This document shows positions 63,523 to 64,000 of a stretch of DNA of 64,000 nt, in pieces. Below the pieces are notes generated by a model, which was not told where the DNA came from, searched no databases, and saw nothing but the letters and a program-made list of their open reading frames with translations. The stretch lies in NCBI RefSeq assembly GCF_000217955.3, contig NZ_AFOY02000002.1, forward strand, positions 124,001 through 188,000, written 5' to 3'. Made by a program: the position numbers and the translations under genes. The DNA comes from Pseudomonas fluorescens HK44. Lineage in GTDB: Bacteria; Pseudomonadota; Gammaproteobacteria; Pseudomonadales; Pseudomonadaceae. Positions within the stretch are counted from its first letter, which is position 1. Every line of letters starts with the position of its first letter.

Positions 63523-64000
63523 AGTGCTCACAGAGTTGGGCGGGTGACAGGTGTCGGGTCAAGGCGAGTTCCTCGGTTTTGACGGCGAAGTAGGTGTCGA
63601 GCAGGGCGCTTGGCAAGGCTTCAAGCAAGGCCTCACTGCCCCGCAAGTGGTTCAGGGCCTGCGCGAGTGACGCAGGCAGGGCGACGATGCCGCGGCGCTG
63701 GCGTTGTTCTTCATTCAGCGAATCCGGGACTTCATCGGTGATCGCGTTCAGCGCCAGGCGTTGCTCGATGCCCAGTCGGCCGGCAATCAGCACGGCGGCC
63801 AGCGCCAGATGCGGGGAGGCCGTGGCGTCCATGGCGCGGAATTCAAGGTTGTATTGCGCGGCTTCGGATTTGCCGCCCAGGCTCACGGTCGGGCAGATCC
63901 GCAGCGAGGCCTCGCGGTTGCGTTGACCCAGGCACGCATACGACGCGCTCCAGTGATGCGGTTGCAGGCGCTCATAGGAAATCGGTGTCGGCGCGGTCAA
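63506..64000 (-). CDS. Glutamine synthetase family protein (C-terminal part; cut by window edge)
   Basis: 164 residues of the C-terminal catalytic domain of a glutamine-synthetase-like ligase. The ATP/glutamate-binding strand REASLRICP and NLEFRAMDATASPHLALAAVLIAG are clear. The frame is open to the end of the window, so the gene starts beyond it. The gene may be a gamma-glutamyl-amine synthetase rather than GlnA, given the amidohydrolase and permease genes that follow. Confidence 0.88.
   Translation of the reverse strand: MTAPTPISYERLQPHHWSASYACLGQRNREASLRICPTVSLGGKSEAAQYNLEFRAMDATASPHLALAAVLIAGRLGIEQRLALNAITDEVPDSLNEEQRQRRGIVALPASLAQALNHLRGSEALLEALPSALLDTYFAVKTEELALTRHLSPAQLCEHYARLY

Noticed and set aside
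1..64000. CRISPR array, prophage or integron
   Set aside because: No regularly spaced direct repeats, no structural phage genes, no integrase gene and no attC-like series were seen.

Overview
The window looks like a chromosomal segment of a fluorescent-group Pseudomonas. It is GC-rich, short intergenic REP-type palindromes sit at the ends of several genes, a tRNA-Gln(UUG) gene is present, and most encoded proteins are typical of soil and rhizosphere pseudomonads (HcnABC-like oxidoreductase, AruF/AruG, Pcs phosphatidylcholine synthase, polar amino acid ABC transporters, DUF2790 and DUF3077 proteins). No part is phage-like and there is no CRISPR array. All calls rest on reading the sequence; no database search was run.

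Layout. 1-4945 is a tightly coupled operon (four ATGA-type or longer overlaps): a peptide/opine-type ABC ATPase cut by the window edge, a three-subunit HcnABC/opine-oxidase-like flavo-iron-sulfur enzyme, and an ArgE-like M20 deacylase. After a REP element come gabD-like and ttuC-like genes, a ghrA-like reductase on the other strand, a GabT-like aminotransferase, a HAD protein and an Lrp-type regulator. 11.8-15.0 kb holds two small unknown proteins, a GlxA/AraC regulator, a 1-Cys peroxiredoxin and tRNA-Gln; then a chemoreceptor. 17.8-23.3 kb is an amino-compound uptake and catabolism operon whose first gene is an in-frame fusion of a fold-I aminotransferase with an ABC ATPase, followed by a binding protein, two permeases and a zinc deacylase. 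A second, paralogous set without aminotransferase (binding protein, two permeases, deacylase, ATPase, and an RpiR regulator) lies at 46.3-51.6 kb on the minus strand.

24.9-31 kb is a TetR-EmrA-EmrB-OprM-type tripartite efflux system followed by an aldo-keto reductase and a LysR regulator. 32-36.2 kb has a DUF2790 protein, a TSUP permease with a divergent LysR regulator, and a ClC chloride channel. 36.5-42.4 kb is the clearest accessory region: two almost identical IS1182-family copies in opposite orientation bracket about 2.56 kb that contains a predicted permuted papain-fold (YiiX-like) hydrolase with a zinc-ribbon-like tail, a divergent membrane-anchored unknown protein, and between them a 159-bp MITE with a 4-bp target duplication. 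The left IS copy differs from the right one by four single-base homopolymer changes, three of which break the transposase.

42.6-46.3 kb carries a zinc alcohol dehydrogenase, a DUF488 protein, Pcs and AzlCD. 51.8-58.8 kb holds a TSUP permease, a methyltransferase, an unexplained hairpin-rich non-coding stretch, a DUF4174 protein and an acetoacetate operon (CoA-transferase A and B plus thiolase) with a divergent LysR regulator. The right end has a long non-coding repeat, a DUF3077 protein, and a minus-strand operon with a glutamine-synthetase-like gene (cut by the window edge), an N-formylglutamate amidohydrolase-like gene, an internally deleted APC permease, and AruF/AruG.
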